In this document: piece by piece, positions 17,235 to 27,346 of the stretch
Numbering within the stretch: position 1 is the stretch's first letter
Layout of the letters: the number at the start of each line of letters is the position of its first letter
NCBI GenBank assembly: GCA_029907715.1
Contig: JARYLI010000010.1
Coordinates: forward strand, 1 to 57,178
From: Methanothrix sp.
Lineage (GTDB): Archaea > Halobacteriota > Methanosarcinia > Methanotrichales > Methanotrichaceae
Direction of reading: 5' to 3'
DNA length: 57,178 bases
The notes under the pieces: model-generated
What the model was told of the DNA's origin: nothing
What the model saw: only the letters and a program-made list of their open reading frames with translations
Databases searched by the model: none
Made by a program: the position numbers and the translations under genes

Positions 17235-17951
17235 ATGAGCCAGAACAATGGGGATCTCGACTGCGATCTGCATGGCCGGAAGACCTCATGGGATTGCGAG
17301 ATGGGTCAGCGCTCTATATGCATGCCGGAGAGCCGAAGCGAAGGAGATTCATATCCTCACGGTGGCGAGAGGGCCATACGCGTCAACAAGCCCGGGATAA
17401 GGGTGCTGGGGATCGCAGAGAGCTTCGTGCGTTCCGACCCTGTGTCCAAGCTGTCAGGCATTGTGATGCGCGGTGATCTGCGCATCGACGGCGTCGCGCT
17501 TGCGGAGATCACCGTGGGCGGGATGGACGCGACTGAAGGGGTGCTCTCGATATACAGAAAGCTCAACAGAGAAGATATCAATATTCTAATGCTGAGCGGA
17601 AATGTGGTCAGCTGGTTCAACATTATAGACCCGGAGAGGATACAGAGAGAGACCGGCCTGCCGGTGATCAGTGTCACATATGAGGAGTCCGAGGGGCTTG
17701 AGAGGTACATAGAGGAGTACTTCCCTGGAGATGCTGAGCGGCTCAGGAGATACAGGGCGCTGGGCGAGCGGAGCGCTCTCAGGCTTAAAACAGGATACGA
17801 CCTTTTTGTGAGAGCACATGGCCTGTCTCTGAAAGAGGCCAGGTCTGTGCTGAACAGATTCACACTTGAGGGAAGAATACCTGAGCCTGTAAGGGTTGCA
17901 AGGCTCGTCGCAAGAGCCGCAATGAGAATTGGGCGCGAGTCAGGAGAGTAA
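17235..17951 (+). CDS. DUF99 (UPF0215) family protein with an N-terminal extension
   Basis: The 238-residue protein belongs to the DUF99 family of archaea, seen from VNKPGIRVLGIAESF onward, with GVALAEITVGGMDATEGVLSIYRKL and TGLPVISVTYEESEGLE. Members have an endonuclease V-like fold, but no activity is established. The ATG at 17235 has GGAGG six bases upstream. About 50 residues precede the usual family start; they contain three or four Cys and His (DLDCDLHGRKTSWDCEMG) and may be a small metal site. The last 20 bp of the gene overlap the 3' end of the RNase P RNA gene on the other strand. Confidence 0.82.
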   Translation: MSQNNGDLDCDLHGRKTSWDCEMGQRSICMPESRSEGDSYPHGGERAIRVNKPGIRVLGIAESFVRSDPVSKLSGIVMRGDLRIDGVALAEITVGGMDATEGVLSIYRKLNREDINILMLSGNVVSWFNIIDPERIQRETGLPVISVTYEESEGLERYIEEYFPGDAERLRRYRALGERSALRLKTGYDLFVRAHGLSLKEARSVLNRFTLEGRIPEPVRVARLVARAAMRIGRESGE

Positions 17952-18243
17952 GCCCCCTTCTGTTTCGGCGGCATTCAGCTTAGCGCCATACCCGGGCAAG
18001 GGGCTGGACACCCCCAGAGCTGCCCTATTTTGGCTTGCACCCACAGGGTTTCGCCGTTTCAGCTGCATTCCGTGAGACCTCCGCCTTTCGGCATCATCGC
18101 ATTATCACGGCGCAGTCCCGTTTCTGTGCCAGAGCCGGAGCTCTCGCCCCGCATCATCGCGATGCCTGTGTGTCCAGAGGTGGGGGGACTTTCCACACCG
18201 GCCGATGCCGGCCAGCGGCAGCCGCCCTTCCTCTCTCGCGCCC
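17931..18243 (-). ncRNA. rnpB: RNase P RNA
   Basis: This is the catalytic RNA that removes tRNA leaders. On the minus strand it has the conserved GGAAAGTCC (18194-18186), the GGGTGCAAGCC...AAATAGGG region, and the ACAGAAGGGGGCTTA element near the 3' end. The ends pair as helix P1: GGGCGCGAG at 18243-18235 with CTCGCGCCC at 17939-17931, nine perfect pairs. Length is about 313 nt, normal for archaeal type A. The P1 3' strand lies within the coding end of the DUF99 gene on the plus strand. No TATA element sits at the expected place, so the primary transcript may begin further upstream, for example from the TATA-like string near 18385. Confidence 0.93.
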
Positions 18244-18632
18244 GTTTTTGCGTCCCGGAACGAGGGACCCTTTCTCACAGACAAGTCCGCATATGAGCGG
18301 GCTCCGCATGAAGTCACTCAACCCGGGACGACTGCTGTCCTGCGATCTCCGGCCACGAGATCCAGAGTAAATACAGTCAATTCCAGGCTAGATATAGTTT
18401 TTCGATCGCCTCTCTGTGTGGTGGATCCCAAGACTTTGACCTTACGTGCCCGGCGGTTTGCAGGGTTTCAAAATCATGATACCACTCTGGCGTTGACCAT
18501 ATACATTCGGGATGTGGTGAACACAGCGCGGAGCCACACCTTTGTGTGCTGCCGCGTGGGCGTGATCTTGCATGGCCATCGAAAGGTTTACTTAGTGACA
18601 GGCCATCCTCCCATCCGTATCGGGTGATACTA
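18244..18632. other. 389-bp gap between RNase P RNA and thrS
   Basis: It must hold the divergent promoters of the RNase P RNA and thrS. On the minus strand CTATATCTAG near 18385 is TATA-like. Small hairpins such as GATCTC-GAGATC are present. I see no tRNA, protein gene or repeat shared with other parts of the window. Confidence 0.4.
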
Positions 18633-20495
18633 TTGCAATTACTTCTGATACATTCAGACTTCATAGAGTTCGAGGCGAAGAAGCCAACAAAGTTCGCAGA
18701 GGAGGTGCCTGAGGAGGCGAAGTCGGGCAGGCTTGAGGAGGCACTCTGCGCATTCATCGCGGTTGAGAAGTTCGATGAGGACGACCCAGATGCTGTTGTG
18801 GCACAGGCTGCCGGAGAGATCGGGGATGTGGCAAAGAGGGTCAATGCGGAGAGGATAATGCTCTACCCCTATGCACATCTGAGCCCAGCTCTCTCCTCGC
18901 CGGAGACGGCTGTGCGCGTTCTCAGGGATCTCGAATCTGCGCTGAAGAGCAGCTTCGAGGTCGCACGCGCCCCCTTCGGATGGTACAAATCATTCACGAT
19001 AAGATGCAAGGGGCATCCGCTCTCAGAGCTATCAAGATCGATAAGGCTCGGCGAGGGAGAGGTCGTCTCCCAGGCCCTAAAATCCGAGGCGAAGGCGATA
19101 TCGCACTGGCGCATCATGAAGAAGGGCGGTGAGATGGTCCCTCCGGAGGAGTTTGATTTCAGCGGGCACGAGCGGCTCGAGAAGTTTGTGAGATACGAGA
19201 TAGAGAAGAGCCGGGCGGTCGACAGGATCCCGCCACATGTTGAGCTCATGCGGCGTCTGGAGCTCGTGGACTATGAGCCAGGCTCAGATCCTGGAAACAT
19301 GAGGTACTATCCGAAGGGCCGCCTTGTGAAATCGCTCCTGGAGAGCTACGTCACCGACAGGGCGCTCGAGATGGGCGCGATGGAGGTCGAGACGCCGGTG
19401 ATGTACGACATGGACCACCCAACGCTGAAGAAGTACCTGGACAGGTTCCCGGCAAGGCAGTACACAATAGAGGCTGACAAGAAGCACCTCTTTCTCAGAT
19501 TTGCCGCCTGCTTCGGCCAGTTCCTGATGGGGCATGATATGACCGTCTCCTACAGGTCACTGCCGCTAAGGATGTTCGAGCTCACACGCTACAGCTTCAG
19601 GCGGGAGCAGCGCGGCGAGCTCGTCGGGCTCCGCAGGCTGAGGGCATTCACAATGCCCGATATGCACACGTTCTGCAGGGATATGAGCTCCGCGATGGAG
19701 GAGTTCAGGAAGCAGTACGAGGCCAGCATATCAGTGCTCAGGGATGCAGGTCTGGATCTGAAGGATTATGAGGTCGCGATAAGGTTCACGAAGGATTTCT
19801 ATGAGAACAACAGGGCGTTCATAGAGGGGCTCGTCGATATCGTGGACAAGCCAGTGCTCATAGAGATGTGGGACGAGCGCTTCTTCTACTTCGTGCTCAA
19901 GTTCGAGTTCAACTTCGTGGACGCGCTCGACAAGGCGAGCGCTCTGTCAACGGTGCAGATCGATGTCGAGAACGCAGAGAGGTACGATATCGGCTACGTT
20001 GATGCAGACGGAAACAGACAGAGACCGATACTCCTCCACTGCTCTCCATCAGGCGCGATAGAGCGTCTGATGTACGCGCTTCTCGAGAAGCAGGCGATGA
20101 TCGCTGCAAACGGCGGCGTCCCCATGCTTCCCACCTGGCTCTCGCCAACCCAGGTTCGCATCATACCCGTGGCGGAGCGTCATCACGCCAGAGCGATGGA
20201 GGTCGCTGAACAGCTGAACTTCAGGGTCGATGTGGACGACAGGGATGAGACTGTGGGGAAGAAGATCAGGGACGCTGGCAGAGAGTGGATACCCTACGTT
20301 GCTGTCATAGGAGACGATGAGCTCTCCACAGGGCTTCTGACAGTGACCGTGAGAGAGGGCTCAGCATCCGGAAACCAGAAGATCAGGATGAGCGTTGAGG
20401 AGCTCCGCGCCAGACTTCAGAGCGAGACCACAGGCAAGCCCTGGAGGAGGCTGCCACTGCCGGTGAGGCTCTCCGAGCGGCCTAAGTTCGTCTGA
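18633..20495 (+). CDS. thrS: Threonine--tRNA ligase (archaeal type)
   Basis: This 620-residue class II synthetase charges tRNA-Thr. The first 140 residues are the archaeal editing domain, related to D-aminoacyl-tRNA deacylase ([33 protein letters not shown]). The catalytic core has motif 2 in [22 protein letters not shown] and motif 3 in [19 protein letters not shown], followed by the anticodon-binding domain. The start is TTG at 18633: it gives MQLLLIHSD, the family start, and GGTGAT, complementary to the 16S 3' end, lies a few bases upstream. The last 14 bp overlap the end of the convergent S-layer gene. Confidence 0.95.
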   Translation: MQLLLIHSDFIEFEAKKPTKFAEEVPEEAKSGRLEEALCAFIAVEKFDEDDPDAVVAQAAGEIGDVAKRVNAERIMLYPYAHLSPALSSPETAVRVLRDLESALKSSFEVARAPFGWYKSFTIRCKGHPLSELSRSIRLGEGEVVSQALKSEAKAISHWRIMKKGGEMVPPEEFDFSGHERLEKFVRYEIEKSRAVDRIPPHVELMRRLELVDYEPGSDPGNMRYYPKGRLVKSLLESYVTDRALEMGAMEVETPVMYDMDHPTLKKYLDRFPARQYTIEADKKHLFLRFAACFGQFLMGHDMTVSYRSLPLRMFELTRYSFRREQRGELVGLRRLRAFTMPDMHTFCRDMSSAMEEFRKQYEASISVLRDAGLDLKDYEVAIRFTKDFYENNRAFIEGLVDIVDKPVLIEMWDERFFYFVLKFEFNFVDALDKASALSTVQIDVENAERYDIGYVDADGNRQRPILLHCSPSGAIERLMYALLEKQAMIAANGGVPMLPTWLSPTQVRIIPVAERHHARAMEVAEQLNFRVDVDDRDETVGKKIRDAGREWIPYVAVIGDDELSTGLLTVTVREGSASGNQKIRMSVEELRARLQSETTGKPWRRLPLPVRLSERPKFV

Positions 20496-23106
20496 GGCCT
20501 CCACGCATTCTCATCAGAGCTGATGAGATGATGGCCACCATAAATGCAGCAGCTCCAGCCCCTGGAGATGCTGTCCTGCTCTTTTTTGCGTCGCTCTTCT
20601 CCTCACCATGGAGATCCGAGCTCATGCTGTCATTTGAATCAACACTGCTCCTATTTCCCTGCGCAGGGGATAACCGGGGAAGGGTGCCGTAAATAGGGGA
20701 TGAGAGGTTGAACGTGGACCTCGTCACCGTCTCGCCCATGATGTTCTGGACCCTGAGCTGGAGCGTGTATCTGCCTGGAGCTGCCGGAACCCGCTCGATA
20801 TGTGGCTCCAGCGCGTTTATGTCACCAACCAGCGTCTGGTTTCTCTGGCCGACGACCGTGCTGTTGTTCCACAGGAAGAACGCGAGCCTGCTCCCGGAAG
20901 CAAATGACATGCTCTGGCCCCTGGAGTAGTAGATCCTCCCATCGGCTCCGAGGATCCTCTCAATCCTGCCGGCCTGGTCGAATAGGACGCCCACGTTCGC
21001 GGAATGGGAATCGTTGATGTAAAGAATGGCATTCGTCGGGGCGATGTCTGCATCCGGCACAACCATGTCATTCATCACAGGCACAGTGCCGTTCCAGGTC
21101 CACTCAAACCTCCAGGTATCTCCTGAACCCCTGCCCATGGGTATCTCCTTAAGCGACACGGTCCTTCCGAGAGGGTCTATGACCTCTGCGAGCATGCCTC
21201 TCATCTCTCCGGCCTTCACTGTGGCGTTGAATGCGACAGGCGGTGCTGCATCAGGCGGAACTCCGAGCTGGATTATCCTCGGCATGGGGACGACGTACGC
21301 CACTGTGTATGGGAAGTATCTGAGCGTATCGTTGTCCGCAACCGCGAGATACAGGCCCCTTGTCACACCCGGATACTCCGGCCAGATCTCGACAGACGAT
21401 CCCTTCCCCAGCGACTTCGACTCGTCATTCACCATGTAAATGCCCTTTGGAGTGGTGAAGATCACCATGTCGCCTATCTTGGAGCCGCCCTCGATCGGGA
21501 GGTAGATCTGATCGGAGATCTGGAAGACGCCATCTATGACCGCGATCTGTCTCTCCCCATCCCTGAATATCTCTCCGACATGAACCGCAAGCACCGGGAG
21601 ATCCTTGATATCGAACACGTCCTTCTTGTAAACATACGTCGAGTTCGAGTTGATGGTGCTGTTGTCCACGATCCTGTTGTTCTTGAGAAGGCTCACGAAG
21701 ATCCTGTCCTTTCCCACGTCTCTTATTAGAAGCGAGTACCCGTCTCTGAAGAAGTATATGTTCCCGGATGTTGCTATGTCCTGAGCGTCAGTGTCTATCA
21801 GAACCCTGCCGAGGCGCTCGTAGTCGAACATGCTCTTATCTCCGATCTCGGAGCTCGTGTTTCTGCCATATCCTGCAAACCAGAGCTCTCCGAACAGGCT
21901 CAGGACGTAATACTCTCCCCACGACTCGCGCTCGAAGCGTTTCGGCTGGATGTACGTGTAGTACAGCATCCCCCTCATGGAGCCGACCCGGGTTCCGTTC
22001 ATCTCCACAGGCACTATCGGCCCGAACCTCGGGATGACCCGCCTGGAGCTGCTGTTCATGACGAACGTCTCGCTTCCGATCATGTCCTTGTCGTCAAAGT
22101 AGAATCCGGCGTAGTTCCTGTAATCCCATACAGCATTGACATAAGCAGGGATGTCCTCGATGATTTTCTGAACCCTCAGATCGCCTTCATGGAAGACAGC
22201 CCCTCTTATCATGTACCTCCCGTACTCTGTGTAGATGCCGACCGGATAGTATCTCAGGGTGGGGCTGTCCATCACCCTGAGCGCGAGCCCTCCGGCGATT
22301 TGGACAAGACTGTCGGGGCTGAGGGCGATATCATCGCTGTTCCTGAGCTCAATGCGATCCCCGGATATATCATTCACCTTCAGCAGTCCCACCCTGGTGC
22401 TGTCTGTGAGGACCACAGCCGGGGAGGTGCTGACCTGGAACAGACCGTCGATGTCCACCCTGTCCTCATCTCTGCCGTGCATTCCCGAGCGGATGTGAAG
22501 CATTATCAGAGGGATGTCGCTCTCCGGGTGCTTCCAGACATACGTGCTGCCCTCCTCGACGACCGCGCGATCCACCTTTGAGCCGTCCCTGAGCAGCTCT
22601 ATGAACGCCTTTATTCCGTCATCCGAGACGCTGCTCAGCGCCACACTGTAACCATCACCCAGAATCAGGGGCTTCTCAGATGAAATCGTGTAGCGATCAT
22701 CTGAATCTATCAGAATCTCGCGGAGCTCTCCCTTCTCCAGGGAGCTTATCTCCTCTGTGACCGGCCCCTCAGGATACCCTGCGAGGTACCGCTTCCCCAG
22801 GAACCCTATCCAGAGGTACTCTCCCCAGTTTTCGTACTCGAAGCGCTTCGCCACAGCGCGGCACGAGTATATCAGCCTCCCTTCCTCGATCGTTCTTCCT
22901 GAGGGGGTGATGTAAAGGGATTCGCTCCCCATGCCCTCATTCAGGTCGTAGACGAACCATCCGAAATCCTCTGCGTTCCACACTCCCTCTGCGGTTGCAA
23001 CATGGCCCCTGATCTCGGCGATCTCAGATGGAATCTGACCAGCAGATACTCCTATCGTGAGCAGCGTGATGCTGATAACAAGGCCAATGTGTCTCGATGA
23101 TCCCAT
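20482..23106 (-). CDS. S-layer protein with two duplicated S-layer domains
   Basis: This 874-residue cell-envelope protein has a signal peptide (residues 1-23, ending GVSAGQ). It is followed by two copies of the Methanosarcinales S-layer duplication domain, about residues 35-300 and 310-600. Matching pieces are [23 protein letters not shown] and [24 protein letters not shown], and the VLIDSD/VLIDTD blocks. A beta-rich region follows, then a Ser/Asp/Lys-rich linker and a C-terminal hydrophobic anchor ([18 protein letters not shown]) ending in Arg residues. Many N-x-S/T sites suggest glycosylation. Whether it forms the main surface layer in an organism with a sheath is not known. TATA-like TTATATCTAC lies about 27 bp before the start. 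Confidence 0.9.
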   Translation of the reverse strand: MGSSRHIGLVISITLLTIGVSAGQIPSEIAEIRGHVATAEGVWNAEDFGWFVYDLNEGMGSESLYITPSGRTIEEGRLIYSCRAVAKRFEYENWGEYLWIGFLGKRYLAGYPEGPVTEEISSLEKGELREILIDSDDRYTISSEKPLILGDGYSVALSSVSDDGIKAFIELLRDGSKVDRAVVEEGSTYVWKHPESDIPLIMLHIRSGMHGRDEDRVDIDGLFQVSTSPAVVLTDSTRVGLLKVNDISGDRIELRNSDDIALSPDSLVQIAGGLALRVMDSPTLRYYPVGIYTEYGRYMIRGAVFHEGDLRVQKIIEDIPAYVNAVWDYRNYAGFYFDDKDMIGSETFVMNSSSRRVIPRFGPIVPVEMNGTRVGSMRGMLYYTYIQPKRFERESWGEYYVLSLFGELWFAGYGRNTSSEIGDKSMFDYERLGRVLIDTDAQDIATSGNIYFFRDGYSLLIRDVGKDRIFVSLLKNNRIVDNSTINSNSTYVYKKDVFDIKDLPVLAVHVGEIFRDGERQIAVIDGVFQISDQIYLPIEGGSKIGDMVIFTTPKGIYMVNDESKSLGKGSSVEIWPEYPGVTRGLYLAVADNDTLRYFPYTVAYVVPMPRIIQLGVPPDAAPPVAFNATVKAGEMRGMLAEVIDPLGRTVSLKEIPMGRGSGDTWRFEWTWNGTVPVMNDMVVPDADIAPTNAILYINDSHSANVGVLFDQAGRIERILGADGRIYYSRGQSMSFASGSRLAFFLWNNSTVVGQRNQTLVGDINALEPHIERVPAAPGRYTLQLRVQNIMGETVTRSTFNLSSPIYGTLPRLSPAQGNRSSVDSNDSMSSDLHGEEKSDAKKSRTASPGAGAAAFMVAIISSALMRMRGGLRRT

Positions 23107-23128
23107 TTGCCAGACCTCTGGATAACTC

Positions 23129-23138
23129 CTTATATCTA
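23129..23138. promoter_or_regulatory. Single TATA-like element between the S-layer gene and cfbC
   Basis: The gap between the two divergent genes is only 60 bp, and CTTATATCTA is the only TATA-like string. It lies about 27 bp from the S-layer start (leaderless) and about 33 bp from the cfbC start, where GCGGAG serves as ribosome site. One element may therefore direct both genes. Confidence 0.4.
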
Positions 23139-23166
23139 CCTCTCCATGAGCTAAGCGGAGTCTGTC

Positions 23167-23961
23167 ATGTCACCTATTAAGCATGTTGCCATCTACGGCA
23201 AGGGAGGTATCGGAAAGTCCTGCATAGCATCAAACGTGGCTGCTGCATGCGCCGACCGCGGGGTTCGGGTCCTGGTCGTCGGATGCGATCCGAAGAGCGA
23301 CTCCTCGATCAATCTCATCGGAAGAAGAATTCCCACAATGATGGACATGATCAGGGAGGGGAAGGAGATCCGTGAGGAGGATGTCGTCTTCACAGGGTAC
23401 AGGGGAGTGAGATGCATAGAGGTCGGCGGCCCTGAGCCGGGCGTCGGATGCGCAGGAAGGGGAATAATTGTGGCAATAGATTTCCTCAGGAAGGTCTCCA
23501 GGATAATGGATGAGGTCGATCTTGTGCTGTACGACGTCCCTGGGGATATCGTATGTGGCGGATTCTCAGCCCCCATAAGAAAGGGTCTTGTGACTGAGGC
23601 GTACATTATAACATCCGGAGAGTACATGCCTGTGTACGCGGCAAACAACATATGCAGGGGCCTGAAGCGGCTGGGAGCAAAGCTGGGGGGTGTTGTCTGC
23701 AACTCCAGAGTGGTCGAAGGCGAGAGGGAGATCGTCGATGAGTTTGCCAGGGCGATAGGGAGCAGGATGGTCGCGTTCATACCAAAAGATCCGGTGGTCC
23801 AGAGGTGCGAGCGGAGAGGCGTCACTGTGATAGAGGGCGAGCCTGAGAGCAGCATTGCAGGTGTTTATCGCGCCCTGGCAGAGCATGTTCTCAGCTGCAG
23901 CGATGCATCGGTGCCAGAGCCGCTCGACGACGATAGGCTGCGTGAGATAACGAGGATGTGA
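23167..23961 (+). CDS. cfbC: Ni-sirohydrochlorin a,c-diamide reductive cyclase, reductase component CfbC
   Basis: This 264-residue NifH-like ATPase donates electrons, with ATP hydrolysis, to CfbD for ring reduction and lactam formation in coenzyme F430 synthesis. The P-loop is GKGGIGKS (residues 11-18). The two cysteines that hold the bridging [4Fe-4S] cluster of the dimer are Cys95 (PGVGCAGRG) and Cys130 ([11 protein letters not shown]). It is shorter than nitrogenase NifH and lies directly next to cfbB, which separates it from true NifH. CfbD, CfbA and CfbE are not in this window. The ATG has GCGGAG upstream. Confidence 0.93.
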   Translation: MSPIKHVAIYGKGGIGKSCIASNVAAACADRGVRVLVVGCDPKSDSSINLIGRRIPTMMDMIREGKEIREEDVVFTGYRGVRCIEVGGPEPGVGCAGRGIIVAIDFLRKVSRIMDEVDLVLYDVPGDIVCGGFSAPIRKGLVTEAYIITSGEYMPVYAANNICRGLKRLGAKLGGVVCNSRVVEGEREIVDEFARAIGSRMVAFIPKDPVVQRCERRGVTVIEGEPESSIAGVYRALAEHVLSCSDASVPEPLDDDRLREITRM

Positions 23962-24011
23962 ACCACTCCCCAGGAGGAGATGATCTCTCAAACTCTCGTG
24001 GAGGTGAGAGC

Positions 24012-25412
24012 ATGCACATTCCGAGAATTGTCATATCCGGGGACAGAAGCTCAAGCGGCAAGACCACGATAGTCGCAGGACTGCTCTCAGCGCTTGTTCG
24101 CAGGGGCCTGAAGGTGCAGGCATTCAAGGTTGCCATGGACTACATAGATCCGAGCTACCACACATGGATCACAGGACGGTTCTGCAGGAACCTCGATGGT
24201 TATCTGATGAGCGAGAGCAGGGTGCTGGAGATATTCAGTCATGCAGCCAGAAATGCTGATATTGCTGTGATCGAGGGGGTTCGCGGCCTCTACGAGGGAT
24301 ACGAGGGAGACGCTGGCTCCACAGCGCAGATCGCGAAGATGCTCCGCGCGCCCGTGATCCTGGTTGTGGATGCGAGATCGATAACAAGGAGCGCAGCCGC
24401 TCTTGTGAAGGGCTACATGGACTACGATAGGGATGTCCAGATCAGGGGAGTCATACTGAACAAGCTCGGTGGAGAGAGGCATGCTGATAAAGCGACAAGG
24501 GAGATCGAGCACTACGCTGGAGTTCCGGTCGTGGGCTCCATCCAGAGAAACGATGATATGCACCTCGCAATGCGTCATCTTGGATTGGTTCCTGTGACAG
24601 AGGGGAGACTGAGACATCATGGATTCGATGAGAGGGTCGCCAGGATAAGAGAGATCGTCGAGATGAGTCTTGACATAAATAGATTGATCGAGATGGCTGA
24701 GGAGGCAGAGGATCTCCAGGAGGCGGAGCCTGATCTCTATCTCAGAAACGAGCGCGGTGCCGGCCTGAAAGTGGGCGTTGCGCAGGATGAGGCATTCAAC
24801 TTCTACTACAGAGACAACCTGGAGCTGATCGAGCTTGCGGGCGCTGAGGTCGTGCCGTTCAGCCCGATACGCGACTCCGGGATCCCGAATGTGGATGGCC
24901 TGTACATAGGCGGCGGGTACCCGGAGCTGTATGCAGAGGATCTCTCGAGGAACCGCTCGATGATGAGCTCCATAAGAGATGCGCAGGCCGATGGCATGCC
25001 TGTGTACGCAGAGTGCGGTGGCCTGATGTACATGTGCAGGGAGCTGGAGTGGCCCCAGGATGGAGGGGTATCAAATCAGAACTCATATCAGATGGTCGGA
25101 GTGGTTCCAGCACTCGCGCGAAGGGGCAGCAGGAGGATCGTGAGCTACGTGAGCGGCGCCTTCGTCACCGACACATGCATCGGCAGGAGTGGGGATGAGT
25201 TCATGGGCCACGAGTTTCACCACTCTGAGCTCGTGGTGGATGGCGATGTGAGCTACGCCATAAAGCTGAACCGCGGCACCGGCATATCCAGCGGCATGGA
25301 TGGAATTGTTGATGGAAGAATGATCGCAAGCTACTCGCACATCCATTCCGCATCATACAGGGGCTTCCCAGATGTCTTCCTGGATGCGTGCCGTGAGTAC
25401 AGATACGGTTGA
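24012..25412 (+). CDS. cfbB: Ni-sirohydrochlorin a,c-diamide synthase CfbB
   Basis: This 466-residue amidotransferase, related to cobyrinic acid a,c-diamide synthase (CobB/CbiA), converts the a and c acetates of Ni-sirohydrochlorin to amides with glutamine and ATP, in F430 synthesis. The N-terminal half has the dethiobiotin-synthetase-like P-loop SGDRSSSGKTT; the C-terminal half is a class I glutaminase with the nucleophile in YAECGGLMYMC and the His in YSHIHSASY. An earlier ATG at 23958 overlaps cfbC, but GGAGGTGAG just before ATG 24012 decides the start. It follows cfbC by 50 bp in the same direction, so they are probably one operon. Confidence 0.92.
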   Translation: MHIPRIVISGDRSSSGKTTIVAGLLSALVRRGLKVQAFKVAMDYIDPSYHTWITGRFCRNLDGYLMSESRVLEIFSHAARNADIAVIEGVRGLYEGYEGDAGSTAQIAKMLRAPVILVVDARSITRSAAALVKGYMDYDRDVQIRGVILNKLGGERHADKATREIEHYAGVPVVGSIQRNDDMHLAMRHLGLVPVTEGRLRHHGFDERVARIREIVEMSLDINRLIEMAEEAEDLQEAEPDLYLRNERGAGLKVGVAQDEAFNFYYRDNLELIELAGAEVVPFSPIRDSGIPNVDGLYIGGGYPELYAEDLSRNRSMMSSIRDAQADGMPVYAECGGLMYMCRELEWPQDGGVSNQNSYQMVGVVPALARRGSRRIVSYVSGAFVTDTCIGRSGDEFMGHEFHHSELVVDGDVSYAIKLNRGTGISSGMDGIVDGRMIASYSHIHSASYRGFPDVFLDACREYRYG

Positions 25413-25487
25413 AGTTCTGGTTCGTGGTATTCCCATGCTTCCCTCAACATATCTCTGGGATCCCGTGATTACATATACGGTTGAATT

Positions 25488-25676
25488 TATGCGTCATCGG
25501 TTAAGATCAACATGTGTAGAATTGGACTTAATAGTCTTATCCCCACTCAGTACTGCTATCAGGACTCAAGTCCACAGGTGGTCGATTTTAATCAGACTCT
25601 CCACGATGGGGAGATCTCAATTTGTCAAATTTCATGATCAATATATGTACATAAAACCCTTAACCGATGACCCATG
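25488..25676 (+). repeat. R1 element, copy B (189 bp) with flanking duplication
   Basis: Homologous to 8018-8207 and 41529-41717. The left end TATGCGTCATCGGTTAAG and the reverse complement of the right end (CATGGGTCATCGGTTAAG) are inverted repeats. It is bracketed by the direct repeat CGGTTGAATT (25478-25487 and 25677-25686); the match carries on for five more bases because the element happens to begin TATGC. That is the mark of a transposition event. It fills part of the 500-bp gap between cfbB and the deoxyhypusine synthase gene; nothing else gene-like is seen there. Confidence 0.88.
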
Positions 25677-25912
25677 CGGTTGAATTTATGCTTCGTGGTC
25701 TCAAATAACCGGATGTTCTGTCAGGAATAAGCGTGCCCGGACATAACGCCTCCTGAATCCCGGCTGGTCTGATGCTGCTCATCTCAATGATCGTACAGGA
25801 CCGAAGTTCTGGCACGATCCTGAAGCCTCTCCGAACATCCTGATCCTTCCAGGATCCTGACCGTCGACCGGGAGACAACCTTTAAAAATGTTAAGATACC
25901 TCCCATTGTGCC

Positions 25913-26932
25913 ATGAGCTATCCCGAGTCAGAAATGCAGCACAGAACAACGATTCCGGTGGTCGACAGGAGCATAGGCGATCTGGTTTCTGATATGGCCC
26001 GTATGGGGTTCCAGGCAGGGCAGCTCGGCCAGTCCCTGCGCGTCTGGGAGAACATGTTGAGCAGAGATGTGACGATATTTCTGGGACTTGCAGGTGCGAT
26101 GGTCCCCGCCGGGCTACAGGAGATGATCGCATATCTCATATCCAGAAGATATGTGGACTGTCTGGTGAGCACGGGCGCGAACCTCTTCCACGATCTCTGT
26201 GAAGGTCTTGGCATAAGGCACTACAGGGGGAGTGCATGCGCTGACGATGCTTACCTGAACGAATGCAAGATTGACAGGATCTTTGATGTCTTCGTGTCCG
26301 AGGTCGAGCTGCACAGGGCGGATAAGTACATATCAGATCTTGTGATGAGCCTCAGGACCGATATCACATACTCATCCAGGGAGATGATGGAGCTTCTGGG
26401 GAGGGATCTGCCGGAGACGACGATCCTCGGGGCTGCGTACCGTGCTGGAGTTCCGATATTTGTACCGGCTCTCTCTGACAGCTCCATAGGGATAGGTATG
26501 GTCATAGCCTGGCGCAACGGCCACAGGGTCATCGTGGATCAGATAAGGGATGTGGACGAGATAACGCAGATATCCGAGAAGTCCGCAGAGACCGGGGTGG
26601 TCTTCATAGGCGGCGGAGTGCCCAAGAACTTCATACAGCAGACGAAGGTCATATCAGAGCTCATGGGGACCTACAGGGGCGGGCACTCCTATGCGATACA
26701 GTACACCACAGATACGCCGCACTTTGGGGGGCTCTCAGGATGCACGTTCAGCGAGGCTGTATCCTGGGGGAAGGTGGATAAAGAGGCGAGGATGGCGCAG
26801 GTATTCTCAGATGCCACGATCACGGTGCCCCTTGTGGTTCACGCACTGAGAGAGCGTGTGGCGAGAAGACACTCGGTGCCAAGGTTCACATGGAGGGGAT
26901 CCGAGCTCGATCTCGTCTACGAGAGGTCGTAG
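25913..26932 (+). CDS. dys: Deoxyhypusine synthase
   Basis: This 339-residue NAD-dependent enzyme moves the butylamine group of spermidine to a lysine of initiation factor aIF5A. The family is clear from LSTGANLFHD-like CLVSTGANLFHDLCEG, the NAD-site segment FIGGGVPKNFI, GGHSYAIQYTTDTPHFGGLSGCTFSEAVSWGK, with the catalytic lysine near residue 287 in SWGKVDKEA. The length is normal. TATA-like TTTAAAAATG (25881-25890) lies 25-30 bp before the ATG, so the mRNA has almost no leader. The gene stands alone, with a mobile R1 element inserted upstream of its promoter. Confidence 0.95.
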   Translation: MSYPESEMQHRTTIPVVDRSIGDLVSDMARMGFQAGQLGQSLRVWENMLSRDVTIFLGLAGAMVPAGLQEMIAYLISRRYVDCLVSTGANLFHDLCEGLGIRHYRGSACADDAYLNECKIDRIFDVFVSEVELHRADKYISDLVMSLRTDITYSSREMMELLGRDLPETTILGAAYRAGVPIFVPALSDSSIGIGMVIAWRNGHRVIVDQIRDVDEITQISEKSAETGVVFIGGGVPKNFIQQTKVISELMGTYRGGHSYAIQYTTDTPHFGGLSGCTFSEAVSWGKVDKEARMAQVFSDATITVPLVVHALRERVARRHSVPRFTWRGSELDLVYERS

Positions 26933-27346
26933 TGCAAATTTCGAAACGATCAGTATTCCGGAGATTCAGATCGCATCAGACCCAAGATCTGAGAATGGCA
27001 ATGCCATCTGCCTGCGGTGTCCAGCCGCTGCTCCACACACAGAGCTGTTATCTGACTCATTTGAATGTGCCAGCTCAGAGCAGTCATAAAGTGGCGGGGC
27101 CATCGACCGGCATGGAGACCCTGGAACCAGATGGAAGTGCCTCCTCTCGCATTGCGGATGAAGTTCTGAGACAGCGTTGTAAGCCCCCGCATCGCTTTGT
27201 GCACTGTCTCACATGTGCTGACCAGCTGGTTCCACACAACGAACAGCGCGTGCGATAGAAGGTCGCGACAAAAGGATGAAATCGTTCGAGGTGCTGGTCC
27301 CGTACAGAATCGAATACATGGGGTCAACCCTCCATCAAATGCTTTC
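26933..27346. other. 414-bp gap with no recognised gene
   Basis: The plus strand has no good start before the NreA ATG at 27347. A minus-strand open frame extends through part of the gap and into NreA, but its sequence shows no family features. No repeat shared with other parts of the window and no tRNA is seen. Confidence 0.4.

Noticed and set aside
23167-23961. Nitrogenase iron protein NifH
   Set aside because: No nitrogenase structural genes are nearby, the protein is shorter than NifH, and it is next to cfbB, so the F430 pathway reductase CfbC is the better call.
25594-25683. Open frames within R1 copies (reading GRSQFVKFHDQY and similar)
   Set aside because: The frames are short, differ in start between copies and share no substitution pattern of coding sequence; the element ends and duplications explain the conservation.
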